Shown: in pieces, positions 41,607 through 52,975 of the stretch
How the letters are laid out: each line of letters opens with the position of its first letter
Numbering within the stretch: position 1 is the stretch's first letter
From: Tubulanus polymorphus
Taxonomy: Eukaryota > Nemertea > Palaeonemertea > Tubulaniformes > Tubulanidae
Assembly (NCBI RefSeq): GCF_964204645.1
Contig: NC_134031.1
Span: 8,906,501 to 8,970,500, forward strand
Reading direction: 5' to 3'
DNA length: 64,000 bases
Notes under the pieces: generated by a model
What the model was told of the DNA's origin: nothing
Database searches by the model: none
What the model saw: only the letters and a program-made list of their open reading frames with translations
Program-made: the position numbers and the translations under genes

Positions 41607-43914
41607 GTAACAAAATTTCATTTCTCAAGACAGATACCTCTATCCCCTTAGTTATCAACGACCGTGCAGAAGATACATTTCCCCTTACCTCAACTCCGGC
41701 GATAACCCGCGGCTCCTTAGTCCCGAAATTGTTCCCGGTGGTAAATAGTACCGCCGCTGTATTTATCTCGCCTTTTACACACTAAATAATTATCGAAAGT
41801 CATCATGTACGATACCGTTTGAAAGAGGATTATAAAGTCTTGACTCGGTGAAAGCATCTACTAATGTCATCGTTTTTTTAGGCGACACGAGTTGTAGTTT
41901 GGTAGATGAACCGATTTCGCCGGTTTGTTTACTTCCGGTCCGGCCACATGATCCGCTCGATAAGCGGGAGAGTTAAAGTTTCTACGATGACGTCTTGTTA
42001 CTGTCACCATAACATATCACCTTAGTATTTAGTCACATAAATTAAGTTCTTAGATAATTATCATTATTACAAATCTAGAAGATGATTTCGGCACCTTCGT
42101 GCCTTAAAGCTTATGAGTATTCGACGGTTAAACCTGCGATCTCGAACGCGGTCACGCATGACGACAGCCTTTCGGGACCTCACTTGTCTTTACGACCGAA
42201 CTATCTGACACGAATTTCATATCATCGGAAAGTACAAGTTCCAACCTTTTTAATGGTATATTACTTCGATAAGAAGACAACGTAGTTCAGCAGCAAAGCG
42301 GCTCGGAAGAATCCTAGGAAGCACATCCGACGGGGCGGCCATTGTTGAGCGACCAGTGAAGCGACGCGGAGTGAAGATGCAACACATCGGAGTCGGCAAT
42401 ATCAGAATATAAGGCGCGCAGTTTTTCTCTTTCAGTTAGTTACTCGGAGAACGTCTTTAAGATGTAAGTCGGTCCGGGACAGCGCCGCCTGGCGGCGTTT
42501 CGGGTCTTGTACCCGTTCGTCTCTGTTCCTTCTTTCTGAGTTAGAAATTAAGGGCCTTAGGCCCACAGAATCCCCCTTACTGTAAATACGTTACTAGTCT
42601 TGAGTATTACTCTTTGTTAAGCATTAAGCTACGGCAAAATCATAGTACGATTTCCTCACCTATGGCCATAAGCCATTGGGCATTACGTTTACCGTCCATA
42701 CTTATGTATTATTGACGGGCCCTGTGTTTCTCGTTTGTCCTTAGGATCGTTGAACTATATATAATCCGTCAATACTTATGTATTAGGTATGGATTCTTGA
42801 TACCAGGCCTTGGGTTCTTGCGTTTCTCCCCGTTTATACTTAAGTATATAGAGACGGGTTTGACCATTACTTGTGCTTATAGCTTTATCAAACTATTATT
42901 CTGCCTTCATGTATGTGTGATATAGGTCCTTAAGACCAGCTTTCAGGCGCGTATCTTTAAGTTTCAATAAATTTTATATAGGTATAATGTTCGCGGTCTA
43001 TATGTTCGTTGTATAAGTTTGAAGCGTAACAGCATGTGTCAATCGCATTATCTTTTCCCTTTGTAAGTATGTAAGCATTTGTGGAGTATGAACCTGTCTT
43101 GTATTTGAGCATGACGTATGTCGGTTTCTGATAGACGAATAAAAGCTGCTGTCGCAGCACGTAATGGTATTAACGATTTAGTAATAGATGTTGGGTAGTA
43201 AAACCGTGGAGTTGGTCGGAGCGTCCATGGTCTGTATAGAGGCTTACTCTCGGAAATGGTAGAGTCCAGCGGAACGTAGTGCAATCCCGTTCGGGTGACG
43301 GGCGGTTTCTGTTTATTCCGCTATCCAATTTAGGCTCAAGCGAGGAAATTCCACGTCGGGGGTGGGTGACGTGGTGTGTGATACGGTCGATTCGGGTTCA
43401 TGTATAACTACGAGGTCGTATGTTATTGGGTGAACAGAAGGGTGCGCATCGCTATCTGTAGGTTCTAACATAGGGTTGGGCCCGATCCTTAGTTCCCGGA
43501 GGATAGTTTTCGAATCGACCCAGTCGTTACGTTCCTGGATCTATCAGCAATCTACACCCGGGGTTGCGGGAATTGCTTACTCGTGTGCTAGGTCGAGTTA
43601 AGCCTGAGAGTCATTTATTATTCTACACACAAACATAACTTCCTGTGGTGGTCGTAGACCCCTTCATAAACATCTTTCCCGTTGTTTACGTGACACAGGC
43701 GGACCCTTTGTAGCGGCGCCATTTTACATACATCTATTACATAAGTACACCTTTACATATATACACTCTGAGGACATATAAGAGGATCACGCTACCGCTA
43801 TGATCGACTCTGGTGCGAGTGAGTGCACACACTCGCCCGGTGAGTATTTTCAGGTACTATGTGGATGAAGAAACATGCTAAATTCTTAATGTATTCTAAC
43901 TACGAAACGCTACA
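41607..43914 (+). repeat. 3' LTR of the Ty3-type element
   Basis: It is nearly identical to 33651-35960. Differences seen are three substitutions within the first 60 bp or so, T/C in CGCCGCYTGGCGG, a small indel with substitution at TTCAAGCTGCG versus TTCAGGCGCG, and A/C in GTACACMTTTACA. It ends TACGAAACGCTACA at 43914. Confidence 0.95.
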
Positions 43915-44095
43915 CTAATGTGAAATAATCTTGAATACAAAGTTCCCGGAACTATTTTTGCAGCGTATTTAACCCCATTTATCGGATCGTTTATTAATTC
44001 AATGACTGTAAAACTGGTGTGCTTCGGTTCGCGGTAAACATATACACCATGATGCCGACATGCCACTAATAGCTCTCTCATTCCTCGAGAGCTAA
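43915..44095 (-). other. Short open stretch beside the 3' LTR
   Basis: A minus-strand frame from 44081 (MRELLVACRHHGVYVYREP) runs to the LTR edge (PGTLYSRLFHI) and is cut by the element. No family is recognised. The sequence left of the 5' LTR does not continue it, so I cannot tell whether it was a gene. Confidence 0.25.
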
Positions 44096-44625
44096 AAATT
44101 GGTAAAAAATTGTAGACTGTAGAGCGGGAACAAACATCAAAATGGCTATCTTACACATCAAAATGACTGTGGTGGCCATCTTGGATGACCTACATATGTC
44201 AAAAACAATAGGGCTCATCCTCCTCACACCTAAAACAAACATACCAAGTTACAAGAAAATCAACCAAAAAGATAAGCACGTAGAGCGGGAACAACATCTG
44301 CATGCCGCCCACCCAACTGCCCAGCTGGACTGATGGACTCAGGCGACAATACCCCTCCCCTCGCGTCCCACGGCCGAGGGGCAAAACTGTGTAAAAAGTG
44401 CTGATTTCAGCTAACAAAAATGGCCACCAGTCAGCCGTGATTCTCAATGGGCCAGTTTTTAGGCTTAAGATATGTCGAGGGTAGAAACATAGCTAAAAGT
44501 CAAATATCAAGATGTTGAAGCATCCACAAAACTTCCAAAAATATCTGGATTCCATATACACGTGACTGATGAAAGTGAACGCAATAGCCAGCTAGGACAT
44601 AAAGCCTCAAGTGGGCTAATTGTGA
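44096..44625 (+). repeat. R1 tail-type repeat
   Basis: It contains TGTAGAGCGGGAACAAAC twice (44118 and 44280 in related form), ACTGTGGTGGCCATCTTGG, GGGCCAGTTTTTAGGC and GCCTCAAGTGGGCTAA. It shares its first part with 31990-32120. Confidence 0.7.
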
Positions 44626-47370
44626 AAATAACACATTCACATTCATAAGTTCAGAGATGAGAACGCCGACCTTTAAAATCCGCGGTTATTAGCGTGGCCG
44701 TCAAGAAAATTTTGGGGGCAAGAAAATTTTAGAAATTAAAAGCGTTTTTTTAGCACTTAGAGCGATTTTGAACCCATGAACGACTATCATATTTGAAGGT
44801 AATGGCTATTTTCCAATGTGGCACATCCTCATTCGATGACAATTAGCATCTCATGCATTACCGGCCGAGCCCTGAATTATTGTAGTTAAAATGCGCAGAT
44901 GAATGCACACTAAAGATCATCACACAATCTATTATATCTAAAGGTGTTCGCCACGTACGTGCGCGGCAACCAGCCGAGTGAGACCATCATCATCCCCCTA
45001 TACTTTTACATCATTTTTGGACTATTCAGAAAAATGATATTGTTCAATGCGGTAAACCGCGGATCCGCGGTGAATTCTCATCCCTGTAAGTTGAATAGCT
45101 ACATTCATACTAAAAGTGCTGTTTAAATCATATTCGCTACCTGTCATTCATATTGGAAACTTGAAGAACCTCTGACCTCCATAGTTAGGGGGCAAAAAAT
45201 TTTTAATAGTAATATTGGTATATATCATGGAGACAGCACTTAAGCGGAACAGACAATTACCATTGTTACTGTTGCCGCGCGCGTGTGTGCAACCCATCGA
45301 TAAAATACATACACATCCTAAATCGTAGTAGATCCAAACAGTGTCAGATCTCTAGGATGAGATCGAAATGACGTGTATTTTATATATTTTAGATTGTTCG
45401 AGTAAATAAATTTCTAGATTTTAAAATTCTTTTAATTTGTAGATAGTGGGTTTTTTTTATCTTATAATCCATTCACCACGTTTGAGTGTGGTTATCGTTC
45501 TATAATCGTACCCGTTGGCATGGCACTTATGTGTATATGTACTTATACCATGTCTTTGATGTGATACAGCTGAAACTGAACTAAACCACGTGTACTCAAT
45601 GAATGTTAATTGATTGCAACATGCATTTGTGAAGCATTTTGATAGATCACATCACTAAAGATCATGATTTGTGCTATTAAGAACTCAATCTTAATCTTAT
45701 TAAAATCAATCTTAATCTTATTAAAAATTAAATTTATTCTGGTCCTGGGCCGCTGTTGATACTAGATTTTAAGGACTAAATCCATACCAAAAAAAAACAA
45801 TGATGGTCAAGCTTAAATCAACTTTTGGTCACAAATTGTCAATAAGTATGAAGATTTGTAGACCGACCAGCGATAACTGGCCGAAGTTATAATGCATTTA
45901 CGGATTACGAAACCATTAACGAAGCTGAAAGACATACAGACACATTCGATTGAGCCAAAACAGTGTATGATATTGTGCGGCTGGGCGCTGTTTGGTGAAT
46001 AAAACGTTGTGACGATTTCAACCATGTCGAGAATTTCCCCGCTTACAATAAAAATCCTGGCTATAAGAAATCCATATTCAAAATGAACATACGACCAACA
46101 CTATTGAAAACTATATAAATTGTCCATAAAACTATACAAATCAAATAGTAAACCCGTTAGAAATAAATTGCCCTTGGGCAAAGTGTGGTTTACTTTGAAA
46201 GCTAGAGGTTGTTTGGAGTAAGGGCATTTCTTGAAAAATCTTATTAATTTGTGACTTCAAAGTTCTAGAAGTTTATATTGTATTTTATCTTTCTTTCAGT
46301 ATTATTTTGTAGTCAAATAAGACCAAAGATAAACATTTGTTTATGGTCTACGTCCAAACGTCCAAAATTTCGTAGGGTACAGGCAGGCGCGGCAGGGAAA
46401 CTATTTTATATTTTCAAAAAAATATTTTTCACAATATGAAAAAATATTCAAATAAAATTCATATGATGTCACATATCACAGGGTGTTGAGTCTTGTTTAG
46501 CAAAGCTATATTCTGTCCTATTCTCGAAGAATGGTCGACATCGGAAATCCGGAACAGAGCGAAAGAGTAACGAGCGAACTATCAGTTTGGAATACCAAAA
46601 CTGGAACTGACTTTATTTTTACACATAGCTATTTATATAACACAGATTCAGACAGGTTGAGACATGGAAAATGATACAAAAACAAAGGTGACGAGTAGTG
46701 ACATGACAGTGAGACAAACAACAATTAACACATTCTGACACAGACAAACAGTCTCAGAGGACAATGAGTAATAAGATGGAGAAATAAAACAATAAAGAAA
46801 TACGAAATATAGATGAAATATGTATAACAATTATCAGTGATATTTAGTGTTGTTAAACTTGGAAACGAAACCTTTTCCAATGTATGGCCTCGGAAGCTAA
46901 AACCGGGGCGTAGTATTAGATCGTTTTAAATCCTGGAATTTACCACTACAATATTCAGACCTCGACCTATACCTATAGTTGGCTGCTTAGTATTTTCAGG
47001 TCACAAGAAATTACAATTCATTACAAATTCTATCAACAGAAAACACAGCGCTCATCTTCTGCTACGACGATTATTCAGCCTGTTATCATACCAAACGTGC
47101 ACGCGCCAAGCAGCGCTACAGCATCACCATATAGTAGTCTGTATGAGCGAGCGTGTGTTTGTGTGTGCAACAGTCTAATGTTTATTAGCACTCTTGCGCA
47201 AGAGGAGGCCTTGTGTAGTGAACGTTCGCTTCACTTCAATCTCAATCACCAATCATTGGGTATTAAAATGAAACAATACCTATGGCGATATGTGTAAACA
47301 ATTTTCCCGCCAAAAACAGTTTTTCATCAAATTTAAACAAAGTTGACTATGTCATCGACGGAGGTTCGCC
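44626..47370. other. Non-coding
   Basis: No gene recognised. A 21-bp direct duplication (TCAATCTTAATCTTATTAAAA) lies at 45685-45727. A segment at 47095-47200 (CAGCGCTACAG, TGTGTGTGCAACAGTCTA) is related to 56785-56905. Confidence 0.45.
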
Positions 47371-47497
47371 ATGTCTTCAATCGCATCGATTATACGACGT
47401 TTAACCCGAGAACCAATGAAAAAAATGCTCACATATAAACAACGTACCGCGATTTTACATGAATTGGCTCAATGCCAACCTCATACTGCTGACAAAG
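47371..47497 (+). CDS. Candidate first exon, unidentified
   Basis: The ATG (context TTCGCCATGT) opens a frame starting MSSIASIIRRLTREPMKK. It continues LTYKQRTAILHELAQC and ends at GACAAAG followed by GTAAAC, a usable donor in phase 1. A tRNA-derived SINE follows 28 bp into the presumed intron. No family is recognised. Confidence 0.3.
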
Positions 47498-47524
47498 GTA
47501 AACCAAAAAGAATGTTAAAATGCA

Positions 47525-47597
47525 GGCGGACGCCTGTTTTGAACACGCACCCTACTGCAGGTCAGTCCAGTACGTTAACCGCTGCGCTACCGGGTCT
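47525..47597 (-). repeat. tRNA-derived SINE head
   Basis: The minus strand reads GGTAGCGCAGCGGTTAACG (A box) and, about 35 bp on, a degenerate GTGTTCAAAAC (B box). The arrangement is that of a tRNA-like Pol III promoter. The anticodon arm is not clear. Confidence 0.55.
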
Positions 47598-47739
47598 GTT
47601 CACTTGACGGCTCGTAGAGCTATTTTATGTTAGAATTCAATGTAGCTTAGATATTAGGTTCACGCCTACATAAATTCTTGTTTGCTCTTCTGACCTGGTA
47701 AAATTCTTTTTCGTGATATTGATTCATAATAAATTACTA

Positions 47740-48105
47740 TATGCAAATTTGATGTGATCAGACGCTGAGTTATATTTCTCTCTGAATTGAAAATTACGTT
47801 TAGCTATATAAGCTGTTAGTAATCGAATCTGAGAGGAGATACATGTTATGAAATAGATCTGTCTGGAAAGTGGAAAAGAAATATTCATGAGAATTACAAA
47901 ACAGTTTCTGCGAAGCAGCAGAAACCCAAATAAATAAGCAACAGATTCCCACGAAATTCAATAGGGTTAGAGATTTTATTACTGCATTGAATGTTTTGAA
48001 AGTTCCGAAGAGAAACTAATCTTTGTTCGGAAGTTATTTTGTACCAAAGCAAGAAAGTTTCATATGCGATTGCAAAATGGACTTCTCTAAAGCGAAAGTT
48101 CATAA
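47740..48105. repeat. Dispersed repeat pair (hairpin-ended repeat and 29.7-kb related segment)
   Basis: 47740-47925 is the inverted copy of 23845-24010 and ends at the hairpin GTTTCTGCGAAGCAGCAGAAAC. 47925-48105 is the direct copy of 29708-29885. In both places the segment begins AATAAATAAGCAACAGATTCC. Confidence 0.65.
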
Positions 48106-48291
48106 TAAGAATACTATCATTTGGGCTAATCAGCAGGTCTAGCCCTAAGTATGCCCAATTCAAATCCCTGCTTTAGAAGAAGAAACTGCACATGTACATA
48201 CAGTAATTCCAAAAACAACCATTATTTGACCCATTATTATTTATTATGGTACAAAATAGCTTATTTACAGATGATTTTCATGTATTACAAG

Positions 48292-48422
48292 TTTGCATTA
48301 TTTTGGAATGAACAGTGAGGGCTTTCATATGATTAAGGATTTGAAGAGGTTGGCTACCAGTCATGATTTTGACCCCGAAATTCATCCTGACCAACTACTT
48401 GAAAGGGTACTTCCAAAATATG
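48292..48422 (+). CDS. Candidate internal exon, unidentified
   Basis: After TTCATGTATTACAAG the frame reads LHYFGMNSEGFHMIKDLKR, then LATSHDFDPEIHPDQLLERV and LPKYG. It ends at a consensus donor TATG/GTAAGT in phase 1. An alternative acceptor, TTATTTACAG at 48270, leads into a different frame. The family is not recognised. Confidence 0.3.
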
Positions 48423-48554
48423 GTAAGTGGCAAAATATTTCAAATGTTTCAGCTCATCCTTGTCATCATAAAGCTGATCGCCTAACTTGTCCTAGTGTCA
48501 GCTTGTGTCTTGACATAATTTGAAAAATACAACAGCAATTTTTCATATCCAGGA

Positions 48555-48591
48555 CATGACTGAACTGAACGCTCAGCTCAGTTCAGTCATG
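48555..48591. repeat. Perfect 14-bp hairpin
   Basis: The arms CATGACTGAACTGA and TCAGTTCAGTCATG are separated by 9 nt. No neighbouring gene explains it. Confidence 0.85.
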
Positions 48592-48949
48592 TTCACACCC
48601 CAAATACAGCACAGCCTAGAAGTAACATAACTCATAAGGCGTCTAGTGTTCGTTACAGATTATTCCGTTTTCATTTTTCATAAAACTAGTTACTACCGCG
48701 GTTCAAATACAACACGGTTGATAGCAGCTCCCTTCTTTTCGAGTGCAACTTCTTGTATTTTGGATAAAATACATGCAGTAACATTATAAACGCCTAATAG
48801 GAGCATTTGAAGTCCATTTCCCTAATTCATAATTTGTATTTACTCTGAACTGTTTAGAATTGCAGTAGTTTCTACGGTACCCCTTGACGTTTCTATTGCT
48901 TGGTTTGTTTATCTTTAGTTCTGACACATTGCTTATATTTTCGATCCTG

Positions 48950-49045
48950 CGAGTTTGTAACTTGTTTTTCTGGTTATTCCACCTGATGATGGCTCTAAGC
49001 CAACAGCCGAAACTTTGTGGTTTCAAAATAATAAATTCTATCAGT
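48950..49045 (+). mobile_element. Penelope-like element 3' tail
   Basis: CACCTGATGATGGCTC, then GCCGAAACTTTGTGGTTTC and AATAATAAATTCTATC match the usual Penelope-like tail (CCTGATGA-GG ... CGAAACGTT ... AATAAA). Only the tail is present. Confidence 0.5.
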
Positions 49046-49289
49046 ATAATTTAATTCGAAGTGTGGGATTTCTTCATTTATTCGAAGTTCCATTGCACCC
49101 ATAGGCGTGCAGCAAAACGCGTAATTCTAAAACGCATACTTGTCCCTAACGAGTGTCAAACACATTTGGAACTAAACGAAAATGAATAACAGAACGCGGT
49201 GCGAACAATATAAAAGTAAAAGTTCAGTTTTTTCCAAGGCTGTACTGTACTAAAGAATTTCAAAACAGGGAGATGTTGATTTCTATACA

Positions 49290-49780
49290 GAATTTTGTCA
49301 TCTTGTAGCCCAAATCGAAAACTTGTAGCCCAAATCAAACGGAACGCCTCATCTTGGAATAAGTTGGTCTAACTAGTGGAGTCACGCAAGGTAGTATCCT
49401 AAGTCGTCTTCTGTTTAATGTCCTGACAGATGACATACACAGTGATCCAAAATATACCAGACCGAGTAAATTTCCAAAACGACCTTAACACTGTTCGACC
49501 AAAAAACTTAAGGTTCCGACAAGAAAATCTTGTTCGAATGAAAATAATTGTGTTTGATCGAACAATACGCTTTTTGTTTGAACCAAAACTTTTCTTCATT
49601 CTGACAAAAAATGTGTTCGAATAAAAAGCTATGTTATTGTTGAAATGAAAAACTTTTTGTCCCGGCAAAAAAATTTGGTTGTGCGAAAACAATTTTTTCG
49701 AACGAATGTTTGAATGAAAACAATTGTTCGATTGAACGAAATACTTAATACTTTTGGTTCGGAGAAAAAACTTTTTACAA
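49290..49780 (+). pseudogene. Non-LTR retrotransposon RT fragment, inverted relative to 27.4-27.9 kb
   Basis: SGVTQGSILSRLLFNVLTDD (49375-49435) is the RT block around motif 4-5. It is followed by the same GTTCGAA/AAAA-rich tract as the copy at 27380-27600. Confidence 0.7.
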
Positions 49781-50573
49781 TATACTAGATATATGAGTTG
49801 ATATATGAGTTTCTTACGACCACCACGAATTGATCACAGACCGACCATACACTGAAATGCAAGGATAGAACAAGTTCTATTTTCAAGGCAATCGGCGAAA
49901 AGTTTTGCATCACATGACTTTGAGACTCGGCGATGATCGAGTCATAGTAGACCTGAGTGCTCTTTAAGATCCAGAGACAAACTAATTGCAATCAGCATTC
50001 ACATGTGTACTACCGCTGTTCTTACGACGATCTAGTTGGTGGTAAGTGTAAGATGATCTGAGATTGGCTTCAGAATATGAGCCTGCTTGCAGTTTATTGT
50101 GTAATACTGGCAAAAACCGTCGTTTCAAGTGTCTCCATTTCTAATGCATGCTCGTCAGAGAAAGTCAGGAAATGGAATGAGTGTGCAGGTGTCATGACAT
50201 GTGCGTTCAGATGCATGAACATTTGCGGTGCAGTTTGTTTGGTCGTCCTTCATAGCATAGATAATCTTATGTATACATTTATTAAATCAAGTGACTTATC
50301 CAAATAAATTAATTCAATGCATCATGATTCATATCATATATATTTCTCTCTTTTTATTAAATCAATAAATCAGAGTTTCATAAGTTAAGTTGACTATTTT
50401 GAACTAAAATCTGTGGAACTGGATCAGTGTAAAGCGTTCTTCATTTTTTGTCAATAATGGGGAACCGGCACACCAGCTATCCCGTCAGATGATGCCACCG
50501 AGATATCAGATGCACTCGATCAAAATTAGTTCATTTTCAAGTAACTTTGATCTCAATTTTCAGTCTTCCAATC

Positions 50574-52650
50574 CAACTAAGGGTCCAGGGACACCATGCC
50601 CACTGAGAAAGTGGTTTCAACAATCTAACAATTTCAATATTCAATGCCCCCTGGTGACCATACACAAAAATCAATAATCTTGAAACTCATTACAATCATA
50701 GAAAATGTAGCAACTACAATTTTGCAATTGATTTTGATAACAATAAATGCCTTGGTACCAATATAATATGGAAATACTAAGTTATCCCACTATTCCACGT
50801 CCCCTGGTGACCATATGCAAACCCCAATGACCTTGAAACTCACTACAATCATAGAACATGTCATGAGCTACAATTTTGCAATTGGTTGTGGTAACAATAA
50901 ATGCCTCGGTACCAATATAATATGGAAAGTTTTTCAACTATTCAACATCCCCTGGTGACCATATAGAATAACAAATGACCTTGAAACTCACCCCAATCAT
51001 AGACCATGTCATGAGCTACAACTTTGCAATTGACTGTGGTAAGGCATAAAATAAAAAATTCTTTGTTTCCGGTCCCACTTGTATGATTTTTATGGGTAGG
51101 TAGGAATGGAATCAAAAAAGAAATTTTTCTGGGTGTTCAACACATCAAAGTAGTATGTCCAGAAAGTCCAAAAGCATGTACAGTAGACCGTCAGTCGACT
51201 ATCGGATTGTTATTGGTTGCAATCACGATGCGATTGATACAATATGATTTGGCAAAAGAAATTGAAATAATGAGTGCGATTGAAATAGATAAAATTCTCT
51301 ATCAAACAACAAACTTGATTAAATTAATCGTTATTTACTATTCTTTTTGGGAACAAGCTTGATACCTTTAAACTCTTTGTTGCCTGTTCGTCATGATTAG
51401 GTTTTTCATGCTTATAAATTCCTCTAAATCCATAAAAACATCGCCCAAAATCATCGCAACCTAGCTCCTGTCAAACATCTGTCAACAGCCACCAGAGTAA
51501 ATCACACTAATTACAGCCAAGAACCGATGCGGCTAAAAAGGAGGTCGTGTTTACAAATATTTTCAATTTCAATTCGATTTGTTTTTTTCTCTCATTATGA
51601 CCTAATAAATAAAGCAAAATAATGAACTGATACTTAAATAAATTATCTTAGATCGGCCTATTGTCAAAAGATTGCACACTGCAAGCATCGTTATTGATAT
51701 TTTTACAGCAGTGTGTGCTGTTGTAAAGTAAGGCGCCTGAGAGTGTAGGTTGTTCCCCCGGTGACAGCCAGCTGATCAATGTATTGTACTGCACTGCATG
51801 CTTGTGGGAAGCACAGCCACGTGTATCTCAGTTCACACTAGCGGCAAACACACTTAGCGTGTCAACTGGCAGAACTTTCTACGATGTTTTTAAATCAAGA
51901 AGTCACGTATTATGACAATTCCAATATGAACACAAAAAAGGTTTTACATCAAAAATGATTTTTTGCTTTTAATTTTTCACTGGCCGGATAAAAATTTTAT
52001 CTTTTTTTACTAAACTTCCATAAAAATGTTTGGGTCGGCACCTTTTTGATTGGGTCGGTCGGGGGACTGGAAACAAAGACTTTTAATTCATGCCTAACAA
52101 AATATGCATAGGTACGAATATAATATCGAAATGCTAAGTTATTGTATTATTCAATGCCCCCTGGTGGCCATATATAAAAACCAATGACCTTGAAACTCAC
52201 CACAATCATAGAACATGTTATGAGCTACAGCTTGGCAATTGATTGTGGTAACACAATATGCTTAGGTACCAATATAATGCGGAAAAACATTTTTCCACCT
52301 ACGAATGAGTACTGATGACACCAAGATGGCCACCAATTGCATAATAATTGGCTGATCAAAAATACCTGTCTCAGTGATTTAAGATCCCTTTCCATAGAAT
52401 AGCCACCATAAATTTCAATGAAAGATGACAAACCAATAGGAAGCTACACGACTCAGAATTCGGGCAAAAATTGACATTTTTGGGTATAAAAAAGGTCACA
52501 CAGGACAGCCATCCTGAGTCCGATCGACCCAATTTCGCTTAAGCTGATGGGCCCTTGGGGGATACAAATAAATGTGAAAGATCAAGATAATTGATCAAAG
52601 CGTCTTCAAAATTTCCCTTGAAAACTTTAACAAGAAATTCTAAAAATGGG
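50574..52650 (+). repeat. R1 copy with nested Harbinger-like insertion
   Basis: The head is at 50576-50620 (AAGGGTCCAGGGACACCATG). At least three monomers run to 51042, where the inserted element 51043-52094 begins. Monomer sequence resumes at 52098, and the tail begins at about 52290 (ACACCAAGATGGCCACCAA, GGCCCTTGGGGGATACAAAT). Confidence 0.85.
51043..52094. mobile_element. PIF/Harbinger-like non-autonomous element, 1,052 bp
   Basis: The inverted ends are GGCATAAAATAAAAAATTCT followed by TTGTTTCCGGTCC, and the mirror GGACTGGAAACAAAGACTTT followed by TAATTCATGCC. It is flanked by TAA on both sides. Removing it with one TAA restores the R1 monomer (GTGGTAACAAAATATG). A 3-bp TWA duplication is the hallmark of PIF/Harbinger. 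No ORF of note lies inside. Confidence 0.8.
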
Positions 52651-52975
52651 CTTGCTGGCATGGCTGCCCTGAAAGCTTGCTTAGTGGTTTTGTATTTCTG
52701 TAGTAGAATTCATCAAACTATGAACTGTTTACTTTTTGAAGAGCGAAGAGTTCGGTGTTGTCTTACATCGTTACATGAAATTTTACACACGGGACTGGGG
52801 ATCGAAATGATTTTATTGTAGACGCGGACAAAGTTAGTACAAGCTTTTGGATAGTTGTTATTTGAATATTGAAGTGTCTTAACGAAATCTATCATGTTAT
52901 CATGTTGATAATTGCTAGATTAGTTGTCAGATTGTGTTGAAATGATTTTGCTAGAATAAATTTACAGCTGAAAGA

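Larger units (their letters stand above)
33651..43914 (+). mobile_element. Young Ty3-type (Metaviridae) LTR retrotransposon with an extra 3' ORF
   Basis: The element is about 10.26 kb: 5' LTR (33651-35960), primer-binding region, gag, protease, pol (RT, RNase H, integrase), a zinc-finger ORF, purine tract and 3' LTR (41607-43914). I could find only about seven differences between the LTRs, so the insertion is recent. Coding frames are intact apart from the expected gag/protease shift and a protease/pol shift at a C5 run. The flanks (GCTTG left, CTAAT right) do not form a target-site duplication. Confidence 0.95.

Noticed and set aside
48430-48500. Minus-strand LYDDKDEL, looked at as the missing SH3 start
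   Set aside because: No splice sites, and the residues do not continue as an SH3 domain.
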